Shown in pieces: positions 10,507 to 19,262 of a DNA stretch of 64,000 nt. The translations under genes were made by a program, and so were the position numbers. The notes under the pieces were generated by a model. It was not told the origin of the DNA and made no database searches. It worked only from the letters and a program-made list of their open reading frames with translations. Source of the stretch: Lentibacillus sp. CBA3610. GTDB taxonomy: Bacteria; Bacillota; Bacilli; Bacillales; Amphibacillaceae. Every line of letters begins with the position of its first letter. Within the stretch, counting starts at the first letter, position 1. The stretch is from NCBI RefSeq assembly GCF_013373365.1, contig NZ_CP035925.1, positions 3,224,001 to 3,288,000 on the forward strand, in the 5' to 3' direction.

Positions 10507-10597
10507 AACTTTCCCTCCAAACAGACGGTGATAGTCGACAGATGATATAATTTTAGCATATAAAAAAGAGCAATTCTATGTAAAATAAAAAATCTGC

Positions 10598-10626
10598 TTT
10601 TCATTTGGCTGTGAATTTTGTATAAT
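10598..10626 (+). promoter_or_regulatory. Possible promoter of tRNA-Arg
   Basis: A perfect -10 TATAAT at 10621-10626 has a poor -35 (TTTTCA) 17 bp upstream. The tRNA starts 66 bp downstream. Confidence 0.4.
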
Positions 10627-10691
10627 GTTTATTGTGTCTTTTTCTTCGTTCAGCATATGACCTTACATTAGACTATTCTTTTCTTATAAAT

Positions 10692-10763
10692 GCCCCCGTA
10701 GCTCAGCGGATAGAGCGATGGCCTCCTAAGCCGTGTGCGCAGGTTCGATTCCTGCCGGGGGCG
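10692..10763 (+). tRNA. tRNA-Arg (anticodon CCT)
   Basis: The acceptor strands GCCCCCG and CGGGGGC pair. The anticodon stem ATGGC/GCCGT holds the loop CTCCTAA with anticodon CCT. The T arm GCAGG-TTCGATT-CCTGC is intact. CCA is not encoded; the discriminator is G. Confidence 0.95.
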
Positions 10764-10854
10764 TACCTCAAAATGCTAATTAACAGTCCTATATTTCCAC
10801 CATTTTCAAAAAAAATAATAACAATGAAATCCAACTAAGAAAGGAATATGCTGC

Positions 10855-12087
10855 ATGAGTTTGACTAAGAAAATCCTGATTGCTCTTGTGTTGGGTGTTA
10901 TCACTGGTATCAGCTTAAGTTTTGCACCATCCGATATATTTTCTATGGTTGATCAATATGCCCTGAATCCGGTCGGTCAGCTGTTTTTGAATCTGATTAT
11001 GATGCTGGTTGTACCGATTGTCTTTGTGTCTATCGTATTAGGTGCTGCAGGTCTTAGTGATCCGGTCAAACTGGGAAAGATAGGCGTGCAAACGATTACG
11101 TTCTATCTTGTTACGACAGCAGTTGCCCTAACGATTGGTGTGGGCATGGGCTATTTGCTGGAGCCTGGTGCAGGCGGCAATTTTAATATTGGTGACAATG
11201 AATATGAAGAACAAACACCACCACCGGTTATGGAGACCCTTATTAATATTATCCCGGAGAACCCGATAGAGGCCATGAGCAGTGGTGATATGCTGCAAAT
11301 TATTGCATTTGCTATTTTTATTGGTGTCGCCCTTGCTGTTTTAGGTGATAAAACGAAACGCATTCATCATTTATTTGAAGAGGCAAATGGAATTTTGCTG
11401 TATTTGGTAAATCTGGTTATGAAAACCGCCCCATATGGTGCATTTGCATTGATTGCGTCTGCTCTTGGCGATGCAGGACTTGATGCACTGGGATCGATGG
11501 CGATGTATATGCTTGCCGTCATTTTAGGTCTTGTCCTTCATGGTGCGATCACGTATAGCCTGGCAATCTGGGGGCTTGGCAAGGGAAATCCTCTGACGTT
11601 TTATAAGGGCTTTTTCCCGGCCATGTCGGTTGCCTTCAGTACATCAAGTTCCAGTGCCACACTTCCGGTTTCCATGCGGATGGCACAGGAAAAACTGGGC
11701 GTCAAAAAATCCATCAGCAGTTTTGTCCAGCCGCTCGGCGCAACGATCAACATGGATGGGACAGGCATTATGCAGGCTGTTGCAACTGTGTTTATTTCCC
11801 AGGTGTATGCGATTGATCTTGGATTGACCGATATTATCATGGTTATTCTGACGGCCACGCTGGCAAGTATCGGGACGGCCGGCGTTCCGGGAGTTGGTCT
11901 GGTGATGCTGGCAATGGTGTTGAACCAGGTTGGCCTGCCGACAGAAGGTATTGCCTTGATCATTGGAGTTGACCGCTTACTGGATATGCTGCGGACATCC
12001 CTGAACATTACAGGCGATGCTACCTGTGCCTATATTATTTCAGAACGGGAAAAACGTATAGACAAAGAAACAACTTATACAGAATAA
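10855..12087 (+). CDS. Dicarboxylate/amino acid:cation symporter (DAACS family)
   Basis: This multi-spanning membrane carrier belongs to the GltP/GltT/DctA family, which imports glutamate, aspartate or C4-dicarboxylates with H+ or Na+. The family signatures are all visible: the serine-rich hairpin FSTSSSSATLPVSM, the TM7 motif NMDGTGIM, and ASIGTAGVPG of the second hairpin. The 410 residues are of normal length. AAGGA at 10841 supports the ATG. It stands alone between tRNA-Arg and its own terminator. The exact substrate cannot be read from the sequence. Confidence 0.9.
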   Translation: MSLTKKILIALVLGVITGISLSFAPSDIFSMVDQYALNPVGQLFLNLIMMLVVPIVFVSIVLGAAGLSDPVKLGKIGVQTITFYLVTTAVALTIGVGMGYLLEPGAGGNFNIGDNEYEEQTPPPVMETLINIIPENPIEAMSSGDMLQIIAFAIFIGVALAVLGDKTKRIHHLFEEANGILLYLVNLVMKTAPYGAFALIASALGDAGLDALGSMAMYMLAVILGLVLHGAITYSLAIWGLGKGNPLTFYKGFFPAMSVAFSTSSSSATLPVSMRMAQEKLGVKKSISSFVQPLGATINMDGTGIMQAVATVFISQVYAIDLGLTDIIMVILTATLASIGTAGVPGVGLVMLAMVLNQVGLPTEGIALIIGVDRLLDMLRTSLNITGDATCAYIISEREKRIDKETTYTE

Positions 12088-12092
12088 TAAAG

Positions 12093-12128
12093 TACCCCTT
12101 ATGTGCTGCTTGTACAGGGGTATTTTTT
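12093..12128 (+). terminator. Terminator of the symporter gene
   Basis: TACCCCT pairs with AGGGGTA, and six T follow. Confidence 0.8.
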
Positions 12129-12146
12129 ATAATATCAGGAAAGAAT

Positions 12147-12160
12147 AATGAGCGCTTTCA
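12147..12160 (-). promoter_or_regulatory. Candidate CcpA cre site upstream of acsA
   Basis: The minus strand reads TGAAAGCGCTCATT, which fits the catabolite-responsive consensus TGWAARCGYTWNCW at 12 of 14 positions. Known Bacillus acsA genes are CcpA-controlled, so the position 190 bp before acsA makes sense. Confidence 0.5.
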
Positions 12161-12347
12161 TTGTAATGGACTTGGTAAAAGTCAAGGGTTTTTAATAAAT
12201 TCCTAAACTAAAATACTTTAAATTTGTCACAGAATGTTCTAAAATAGTTTATAGTTAGCAAAATGTTTATAAAAATCTATATAATTTCACTTTTTAGAGA
12301 CAGTTTTGCAATCGATTTCAAACAACAACTTTAGATGAGGTGATAGA

Positions 12348-14065
12348 ATGGATATGCAGCGTATTCCTGCACAAGATGGCACATTTAATCTGCAAAACTA
12401 TGAAAGGATGCTGGAAACATTTTCATGGGACGATATGAAAAAACATTTCAGCTGGAATGAAACAGGCAAAGTAAATATGGCTTATGAAGCAGTTGATCGT
12501 CATGCAGAAAATCCGAATAAAAGGGATAAAACGGCTCTCTTGTATTCGTCACCGGATCGTGAAGAAACATTAACATTTGATGAATTAAGTAAGAAAAGCA
12601 GCCAATTTGCAAATGTATTGCGTAGTTATGGGATTGAGAAAGGCGATCGTGTCTTTATGTTTCTGCCCAGAAGTCCTGAATTTTATGCGGCATTCTTCGG
12701 TATTTTAAAAACGGGTGCAATTGCCGGGCCGTTATTTGAAGCGTTTATGGAACAGGCGGTCCGTGACCGTCTGGAAGATAGTGAAGCAAGGATGCTGATT
12801 ACGACGCCTGATTTGCTTGAACGGGTTCCACAGGACGATTTGCCTGATCTTGAGAAAATCGTACTTGTTGGTGAAAACAATGAAACGTCTGAAAAATATA
12901 TTGATTATCATCAGGAAATGAAGGATGCATCAACTGCGTTTTCTATCGAGTGGGTTGATCTTGAGGATGGCATGCTGATCCATTATACATCCGGATCAAC
13001 CGGTAAACCAAAAGGGGTTTATCATGTTCATAATGCTATGATCCAGCATTATGCCACGGCCGAATGGGTGCTGGATTTGCATGAAGATGATGTTTATTGG
13101 TGCACAGCCGACCCGGGCTGGGTCACCGGCACAAGTTACGGTATTTTTGCCCCATGGCTTTATGGTGTGACAAATGTTGTGAGGGGCGGCCGGTTCAGTC
13201 CGGACAACTGGTATGGAACAATTGATAAATATAATGTCAGTGTATGGTATACAGCGCCAACTGCTCTTCGGAAGCTTGTCAGTGCGGGTGAGGAACCTGT
13301 GAAGAAATATGATCTTTCATCATTAAGGCATGTTTTGAGTGTTGGAGAACCGCTGAACCCGGAAGTAATCACCTGGGGCTTGCAGGCATTTGACCTGAGA
13401 ATTCATGACACATGGTGGATGACGGAAACAGGGGCACAGCTTATCGTCAATCTGCCATCCCAGGAAATCCGTCCAGGTTCGATGGGTAAACCGATTCCGG
13501 GCATTGAAGCATCGATTGTTGATAACGAGGGGAATGAAGTACCGCCAAATCAAATGGGCAACTTGGCGATCAAAGCGCCATGGCCTGCCATGATGCGGCA
13601 AATCTGGAAACGTCCGGAAAAATACGAAAGCTATTTTATCAACGGCTGGTATGTATCAGGCGACAGTGCCTATCAGGATGAAGACGGCTACTTTTGGTTC
13701 CCAGGGCCGGCTGGATGATGTCATTAACACTTCCGGTGAACGTGTCGGGCCATTTGAGGTCGAAAGTAAGCTGATCGAACATCAAGCTGTAGCAGAAGCC
13801 GGGGTAATCGGTAAGCCTGACCCTGAACGCGGCGAAATTGTCAAAGCATTTGTCACGTTAAATGAGGGCTATGAGGATTCAGAGGAGTTGCTTGAGGAAA
13901 TCCGTCAATTTGTCAAAACCGGTCTGAGCGCCCACGCAGCGCCGCGAGAACTGGAAATCACCGATACAATTCCGAAAACGCGCAGTGGTAAAATCATGCG
14001 TCGCCTTCTGAAATCCTGGGAGCTGGGATTACCGACGGTGATACGTTCAACACTTGAAGAAATAA
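12348..14065 (+). pseudogene. acsA: Acetyl-CoA synthetase, frameshifted
   Basis: The product would activate acetate to acetyl-CoA via acetyl-AMP. The first 450 residues are intact, including the AMP-binding motif YTSGSTGKPKG and WWMTETG. After GYFWF the frame is lost at 13700-13702, where CCC stands for an expected CC. The next frame resumes [19 protein letters not shown] and [13 protein letters not shown], the catalytic-lysine motif. Three more one-base changes are implied near the end: a missing G near 14037, an extra T near 14046 and an extra A near 14062. Together these restore a C terminus ending STLEE. All are at short homopolymers. It is either a decaying gene or poor sequence; the N-terminal domain alone would not be active. 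Confidence 0.9.
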
Positions 14066-14073
14066 TAGTCGAA

Positions 14074-14112
14074 AAACTGAGGCTTTCACCAATTTACAGC
14101 CTCAGTTTCTCA
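14074..14112 (+). terminator. Terminator of acsA
   Basis: AAACTGAGGCT pairs perfectly with AGCCTCAGTTT around a 13-nt loop. It begins just after the reconstructed acsA stop, which supports that reconstruction. Confidence 0.75.
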
Positions 14113-14185
14113 TATATCAGCAAGTTTCAAATTGCTTTTGCCTGGGTAAAATTTATAGTGGAGCATCTTTTAGGAGTGAATTCAA

Positions 14186-14686
14186 ATGAAAAAAAAGCAA
14201 CCGTATAACCGATATGTTTGAAGATGTCGAATATACAGATCCGGCTAAAGCTTTAAAGATGCCGGACATGAAGTTATTACCAATCGGCTGAGAAAGGCAA
14301 CGAAGTAAACTGGCAAAAATAATGAAACAACTGTCACAGTTGATGAAGGAATCGATCATTGAAACGGAAGAACTCGATGCACTGTATTCCGGGTGTTTCA
14401 CCGGAATGCTGCGTGCGGATGAACGTCGTCAAATTTGCCAAAACAATTTATGGACGACAAAAACCGGTATCTCCATCTGCCATGTGCTCAATTGTTAATT
14501 AATGCACGAGCACTGAATGGGCGCAAAGCAACGGGTTTCAAATCCATCCTTGTTGATATGGAAAATGCAGGTGCAGAAGTACTGGATCAGGAAGTCGTTG
14601 TATGCGGCAATCAACTGGTGACAAGCCGCGGTCCGGATGATATTCCAGCATTTAACAGAGAAGCACTGAATGTTTTAAGTGCCTAA
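14186..14686 (+). pseudogene. PfpI/DJ-1 family protein (YraA-like), heavily frameshifted
   Basis: Pieces of a PfpI/DJ-1 protein of general-stress type can be read in order across three frames: FEDVEYTDPAKALK, ETTVTVDEGID, MLRADER, LLINARALNGRKATGFKSI, and finally VVVCGNQLVTSRGPDDIPAFNREAL. At least eight one-base indels are needed, for example near the nucleophile region, where CATGTGCT stands for expected CATGGTGCT. AGGAGTG precedes the ATG. The last 84 codons are open and clean. Family members act on glyoxal-type damage or as stress proteins. This copy cannot be translated as it stands. Confidence 0.8.
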
Positions 14687-14694
14687 TAAAAATC

Positions 14695-14736
14695 AATCCC
14701 CCTGATCGCTTTCATAGCGGTTAGGGGGATTTTTAA
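14695..14736. terminator. Terminator between the pfpI remnant and yaaH
   Basis: ATCCCCCT pairs with AGGGGGAT, extended by an inner CGCT/AGCG stem, with T on the plus side and A-rich sequence before it. It may work in both directions between these convergent genes. Confidence 0.8.
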
Positions 14737-14758
14737 TCAATTCCGAATCCAAAAATAT

Positions 14759-16007
14759 TTACTGCCAGTTTTGCGGGAATGCCAATCCTAATTTCCAATA
14801 GCTGATTCCCAGAAGTTCCAGCCCTTCAATCATATCGAATTTTGCCTGAATGGAGCGTGCATCTTCAAACCATACTTCATGGTCAACTCCCGCGTTATCT
14901 GTATACGTATAGAATGTGCTGTGCCTCAGTATCAATATTGAATTGCCACATTTGCTCACGTGCTCTCGTAATCGCTTTCTGCGGGCTGATAGTCAGCAGA
15001 TCACCACCTTCTACGTATGGAAGTGTCCAATCATAGCCGTAAAGATTTTGACCAAGCAGTATTTTATTGCCGGGCATCACACTCAATGCGAAATTGACAA
15101 CTTCCCGTACTTCGTTTATTGGTGAAACTGCTAGTGGTGGTCCGTAGCTATAACCCCATTCATACGTCATGAGAACAACGAAGTCAGCAATTTCTCCATG
15201 TGCCGCATAATCATGGGCCTCATACCATGCCCCTTCCTGCTCGGCACTGGTTTTGGGAGCCAGGGCAGTGGACATTAATAAACCCTCTTCTGATAATCGC
15301 TGTCTCGCTTTGCGCAGAAAGTTATTATAAGCTTCACGGTCTTCGGGTGGTAAAAATTCAAAATCAAAATGGACATCAGTGAACCCCACTTCATTTGCTA
15401 CATTGACGATATTGTCCAATAATGTATTCTGTACAGCTTGAACTGTCAAGATAATATGGCCGAGATCCTGGCTGAATTCACCTTCTTCCAGATTGGTCAC
15501 GACAAGCATCAGTGATGTGTTCTGGTTTGCGGCGATTTGTTCAAAATTATCCATAGGTGGAGCTGTCAGTGTTCCATCACGGCCGACTTGGTAGCTGAAT
15601 GGTGCAAGATAGGTGAGATAAGGTGTTGCTTTCTCTGCAGAATTAATCAATGTTTGGGAAACTTCTTCTCCAATAGGCTCTATATAGGCATTTGCAGTGA
15701 TTTCCCTTTTTGGCTGTTCAGGGATATATAACCGTGTCCCCACAGATAATATACCTTCAACTGAAATATTATTGATTTGTGCCAGCTGCTCAGCGGTCAG
15801 GCCAAATTGCTGGGCAATCGAATATAAGCTTTCACCCTGCTGCACAACATAAAACTGTCCCATGATTGGGATGACGATGGCCTGGCCGACAACAAGATTA
15901 TTCGGTGCATCCAGTTCATTTGCATCGATTATGTCAGTTGGTAAGCTATTGTATGTATCGGCGATGTTATAGATTGTATCTCCTTGCTGGACAACATGTA
16001 TTTGCAA
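14759..16007 (-). pseudogene. yaaH: YaaH-type spore cortex glucosaminidase (LysM + GH18), one frameshift
   Basis: YaaH is a spore-coat-associated N-acetylglucosaminidase that acts on the cortex. The protein starts at TTG 16007, which has GGAGGA at ideal spacing. Two N-terminal LysM repeats (residues about 2-48 and 52-96) are followed by a GH18 domain with the catalytic motif DVHFDFEFLPPEDR. The frame breaks after DTEAQ near 14918-14923. The neighbouring frame continues YTDNAGVDHEVWFEDARS and ends SYWKLGLAFPQNWQ. With the break repaired the length is about 427 residues, as in B. subtilis. Because the gene is otherwise perfect, a sequence error is as likely as real loss. Confidence 0.88.
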
Positions 16008-16071
16008 AAAAATCCTCCTCTCTTAAATCAATCCTGTTTACACATTATGATTTAAAAGAGGCGGATATACA

Positions 16072-16605
16072 TTAAATAGGGTCAATGTCGGCATCCATTA
16101 CAGAACGCATAAGGTAGAGTGCGTATTCGGTTCCCTCCTCTTCTTCGGATGCCATACAATTTTCCGGAATATGCATGCTATAATCATACATATAAGCATC
16201 TTTTGCCGTAAATAGAATACAAATGTCCCCAGCAATGCCTGCCATGATAAGATGTGTTTTGTTAAGATCACTTAAAAGGGCATGCAATGGTGTTTGGAAA
16301 AAGGCCGAATGCAATGGTTTAATCAGGAAATAATCGGAATCATCCGGTTTCAATGCCTCGATAATATGCTGGTTATGGTCATTTTCACATTGATTGATAA
16401 TTTTCTGGAAATCTGCCTGCCATATGCCATAATGATCATTGACGTAAATAATAGGGATGTCTTTCTCTTTACCAAACTGTCTTAGTTTTTTTAATCCGGG
16501 AAGAATGTCATTGGTATGTTTGAGTAAATTTTCACTGCCGTCAAAGTCAAAATCATTTATGATATCAACAAACAGAATGGCAGTGTTTTCAACAGAAGTG
16601 TCCAT
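16072..16605 (-). CDS. yaaI: Isochorismatase-family hydrolase
   Basis: This is a cysteine-hydrolase-fold protein of about 177 residues. The triad candidates are the Asp in ILFVDIINDF, Lys in FLIKPLHSAF and Cys in GIAGDICILFTA. The physiological substrate is unknown for this branch. I prefer the ATG over the TTG six bases upstream because AAGGAG is only 4 bp from the TTG. It precedes yaaH on the same strand, the same pairing as in B. subtilis, with 64 bp between them. Confidence 0.88.
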   Translation of the reverse strand: MDTSVENTAILFVDIINDFDFDGSENLLKHTNDILPGLKKLRQFGKEKDIPIIYVNDHYGIWQADFQKIINQCENDHNQHIIEALKPDDSDYFLIKPLHSAFFQTPLHALLSDLNKTHLIMAGIAGDICILFTAKDAYMYDYSMHIPENCMASEEEEGTEYALYLMRSVMDADIDPI

Positions 16606-16675
16606 AATCAAAAGACTCCTTTCTTTCCCTTAGTTTTTCCTGTCTGAATTATTTCAAACGTTCGGGGGTGTTTAA

Positions 16676-17134
16676 ATGGCGGATGATGTCGTCTATATGC
16701 AGGAAGCAATTAAACAGGCCGAGCAAGCAAAAGAAGTGAATGAAGTGCCAATCGGGGCTGTTATCGTTCATCAGGGTGACGTCATTGCAAGGGGATATAA
16801 TGTCCGTGAAACCTCACAGACAACGTTATCACATGCTGAACTCATCGCGATTCAAGAGGCTAATCGCAAAATCGGCAGCTGGCGGCTTGAAGATTGTACA
16901 TTATACGTAACGCTTGAACCGTGCCCAATGTGTGCCGGTGCCATTGTTCAATCACGCATTAAACGGGTTGTGTTTGGAGCACCCGATCCAAAAGCAGGCT
17001 GTGCCGGTACACTGATGAATTTATTACAGGATGAGCGGTTCAATCATCGTGCTGATATGACAAGCGGTGTACTGCAGGATGAATGCAGGGCCTTGCTGAC
17101 GGATTTTTTCCGGGAACTGCGGAGTAAAAAATAG
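16676..17134 (+). CDS. tadA: tRNA(adenine-34) deaminase
   Basis: TadA converts A34 to inosine in tRNA-Arg(ACG). The zinc and catalytic residues are H53-A-E55 and C83-PM-C86 (PCPMCAGAIVQS). The 152-residue length is normal. GGGGGTG precedes the ATG. It lies upstream of the SRP RNA gene as in B. subtilis. Confidence 0.96.
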   Translation: MADDVVYMQEAIKQAEQAKEVNEVPIGAVIVHQGDVIARGYNVRETSQTTLSHAELIAIQEANRKIGSWRLEDCTLYVTLEPCPMCAGAIVQSRIKRVVFGAPDPKAGCAGTLMNLLQDERFNHRADMTSGVLQDECRALLTDFFRELRSKK

Positions 17135-17218
17135 TTTCTAATCATATTATTCCAGCGTACCATTAAATTTCCGACTCGCCAAAAAATTCTGTAAAATGTA
17201 TCCACTTCACGATTATCA

Positions 17219-17247
17219 TTGCATTTTACACGGATAGTAAGTATAAT
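17219..17247 (+). promoter_or_regulatory. Sigma-A promoter of the SRP RNA
   Basis: TTGCAT and TATAAT are spaced by 17 bp, 7 bp before the predicted 5' end of the RNA. Confidence 0.7.
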
Positions 17248-17253
17248 AATTAT

Positions 17254-17522
17254 TGCCGTGCTAAGCGGGGAGGTAGCGGTGCCCTGTACTTGCAATCCGC
17301 TATAGCAAGGCTGAATTCCCATTCGAGGTTGGATGTCTGTAGGGTCTGCCTCAAGGGATTGGTGTTGACGCCCAGGTCCTGCGCAACAGGAACCCATGAA
17401 CCTGTCAGATCCGGAAGGAAGCAGCAGTAAGTGGTTATTCTTGTGTGCCGCGGGGAAGCCTGAGCCGAGCCATGAACTTGGGTAACGCTTATGGATGTCC
17501 GATCAACAATGGGTGCACGGCA
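17254..17522 (+). ncRNA. scr: Signal recognition particle RNA (small cytoplasmic RNA)
   Basis: This RNA pairs with Ffh to target nascent membrane proteins. It is the long Bacillus type (about 269 nt) with an Alu domain. The ends CCGTGC and GCACGG pair. The 5' Alu sequence (GCTAAGCGGGGAGGTAGCGG) and the invariant Ffh-binding loop region around CAGATCCGGAAGGAAGCAGC are present. A terminator follows after 12 bp. Confidence 0.95.
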
Positions 17523-17534
17523 TACATAATGAAG

Positions 17535-17580
17535 AAAGACTGCATCAATACTGTCACTGACAGTTGATGCAGTCTTTTTT
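17535..17580 (+). terminator. Terminator of the SRP RNA
   Basis: AAAGACTGCATCAA pairs with TTGATGCAGTCTTT, with an inner CTGTCA/TGACAG stem, then a T run. Confidence 0.9.
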
Positions 17581-17626
17581 AACTGAATAATATCCGTAAT
17601 CTTCAGTTTTTTGATATACTTTTAAC

Positions 17627-17665
17627 AAGTGCCACGCTGAGAGTGTTTAAATAATATCGGCACTT
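17627..17665. repeat. Inverted repeat upstream of the sensor kinase
   Basis: AAGTGCC and GGCACTT are 25 bp apart and lie 35 bp before the kinase start. This could be an operator or a weak hairpin; there is no direct support for either. Confidence 0.35.
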
Positions 17666-17700
17666 TTCACGAAAAAAGCAGCAGAAAGCGGGAATAAAGA

Positions 17701-18780
17701 GTGAAATTATTTAGTTTGCGATTTAGTGTATTTGTTATATTTTGGGGATTAATCATTTTGATGGATAGTATCAATACACCATTAAGTATTCTGTCATTTG
17801 CAATAGCTCTTGCATTCTACTTCTTTCTGTCTGTCAGAAAGGCACTTTTAATCCTTTATAGTATGCTTTCAATCATAATATGTACGCATAGCTATCTATT
17901 GACTGATAACATCTCACTTTCATTGCTGCTTTTGCTGTTCATAACAACGGAAGCAGCCATCAGCTTATCAAAAAAACATCTCCCTTTTTATTTGGCTATT
18001 AATATCGTGCTATCATTATCGCTAACGTTATTAAACAATGGACGGTTGCTGGAGATTATTATCATTAGCATTCTATTTTCCTTTTTAATACTGAAAATAA
18101 ATCGTATGGCTGATGACAGACGGGAACAAAGGGAAATTTATGACCAGATGCTGGGTGAATACAGAAAACTGAAACGAATGAATCTGACTGCAGGACAGAA
18201 TGCCAGATTGGAAGAACGAACAAAAATTGCCAGGGACATCCATGATTCTGTTGGACACCGATTGACAGCACTCATTATGAAACTGGAAATGCTGGCTATT
18301 GAAACAAAAAATCCGGAATTTAATACATTAAAACAAATGGCTAATGAAAGTCTTGAGGAAACAAGACAGGCGGTAAAAGCACTTAAAACTGATGAAAATG
18401 AAGGGATTGCAACTGTTGTTCACCTGATTCGCAAGCTGGAAGCGGAAAGCCATCTGCTTGTTCAATTTACGATAAGGCAAGGGCTTTTATCTGTACCTCT
18501 CTCGAATGAGAAAAGCATTAGTTTGTATCGTGTCATTCAGGAGGCGTTGACAAATGCGATGCGGCATGCCCAGTCCAGGGAGGTTCATGTGACACTGGAA
18601 AAGTCTGCAACGGAAGCGATTTCTTTTGAGATAACTAATACGATCCATCATGCAACACCATTAGTTTATGGATTCGGCTTGACCAATATGAAAAAACGGG
18701 TAGAGGAAGTAGACGGACGTCTCGAAGTATACCAAACAGATGAAACGTTTGTGGTCAAAGGATCAATGCCGGGCTCATAA
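17701..18780 (+). CDS. Sensor histidine kinase, LnrJ-like
   Basis: The 359-residue protein has a hydrophobic N-terminal half with several membrane spans (residues about 8-135). A DesK/NarX-type HisKA_3 domain follows, with the phosphoacceptor H181 in ARDIHDSVGHRLTALI. The HATPase domain shows the N box EALTNAMRHAQS and the G box GFGLTNMKKRVEEV. It would phosphorylate the adjacent response regulator. With the following ATPase and two permeases, the order matches the B. subtilis linearmycin-sensing lnrJKLMN locus. The partner gene is broken, so the kinase is probably an orphan now. The GTG start has only a weak ribosome site. Confidence 0.85.
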   Translation: MKLFSLRFSVFVIFWGLIILMDSINTPLSILSFAIALAFYFFLSVRKALLILYSMLSIIICTHSYLLTDNISLSLLLLLFITTEAAISLSKKHLPFYLAINIVLSLSLTLLNNGRLLEIIIISILFSFLILKINRMADDRREQREIYDQMLGEYRKLKRMNLTAGQNARLEERTKIARDIHDSVGHRLTALIMKLEMLAIETKNPEFNTLKQMANESLEETRQAVKALKTDENEGIATVVHLIRKLEAESHLLVQFTIRQGLLSVPLSNEKSISLYRVIQEALTNAMRHAQSREVHVTLEKSATEAISFEITNTIHHATPLVYGFGLTNMKKRVEEVDGRLEVYQTDETFVVKGSMPGS

Positions 18781-18827
18781 AGTGAAACTCATTCAGTGGG
18801 GTGGTTTTCCCCGGTGATAGTAAGGAA

Positions 18828-18944
18828 CAAAGGCTAAAACCGCAACGTCCTGTTGCAACGCCTTTGTGACCTGCATCCTGCAGGCCCGAACAGAATCGGA
18901 CATTTAAGGACAGTTAGCTGCCGTACTTTGGCAGGTTACTGTCC
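18828..18944 (+). other. Two adjacent strong hairpins between kinase and regulator
   Basis: Hairpin 1 pairs CAAAGGC (18828-18834) with GCCTTTG (18860-18866), with an inner GCAAC/GTTGC stem. Hairpin 2 pairs GGACAGTTAGCTGCC (18908-18922) with GGCAGGTTACTGTCC (18930-18944), arms of 15 nt with two mismatches. Neither has a T run. The second ends 29 bp before the regulator start. Confidence 0.6.
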
Positions 18945-18973
18945 GTTAGATGCGGAAAAAAGAGGTGAATGTT

Positions 18974-19262
18974 ATGGTGGCGTGTGCTGGTGGTTGAGGA
19001 TCAATCCATTGTCAGACAGGGTCTTAAAGTAATTTGGAACAAGATGAAAATATTAACGTGGTCCAGGAAGCGGAAAACGGGGAGGAAGCCATTGCAATCG
19101 TCGAAAGTCATGTCATCGATTTCGTTATGATGGATGTGAAGAATGCCGTTATGAACGGTATTTGAAAACTACAAGAAAAAATAAAAACAGCAATGGCCGG
19201 ATATAAAATATTAATATTGACGACTTTCAACGATGACGAATATGTGGTTGAAGCCCTAAAAG
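18974..19262 (+). pseudogene. Response regulator, N-terminal (receiver) fragment, LnrK-like
   Basis: This fragment encodes the receiver domain of a NarL-type regulator, but only across several frames: VLVVEDQSIVRQGLK, NINVVQEAENGEEAIAIVESHV, VMMDV (phosphoacceptor Asp) and TTFNDDEYVVEALK. One-base indels are evident, including an extra G at the fifth codon region and a missing T at about 19033. The stretch after GATGTGAAGAATGCC is also rearranged. It ends at the insertion of the mobile element. AGAGGTGAA precedes the ATG. Confidence 0.85.
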
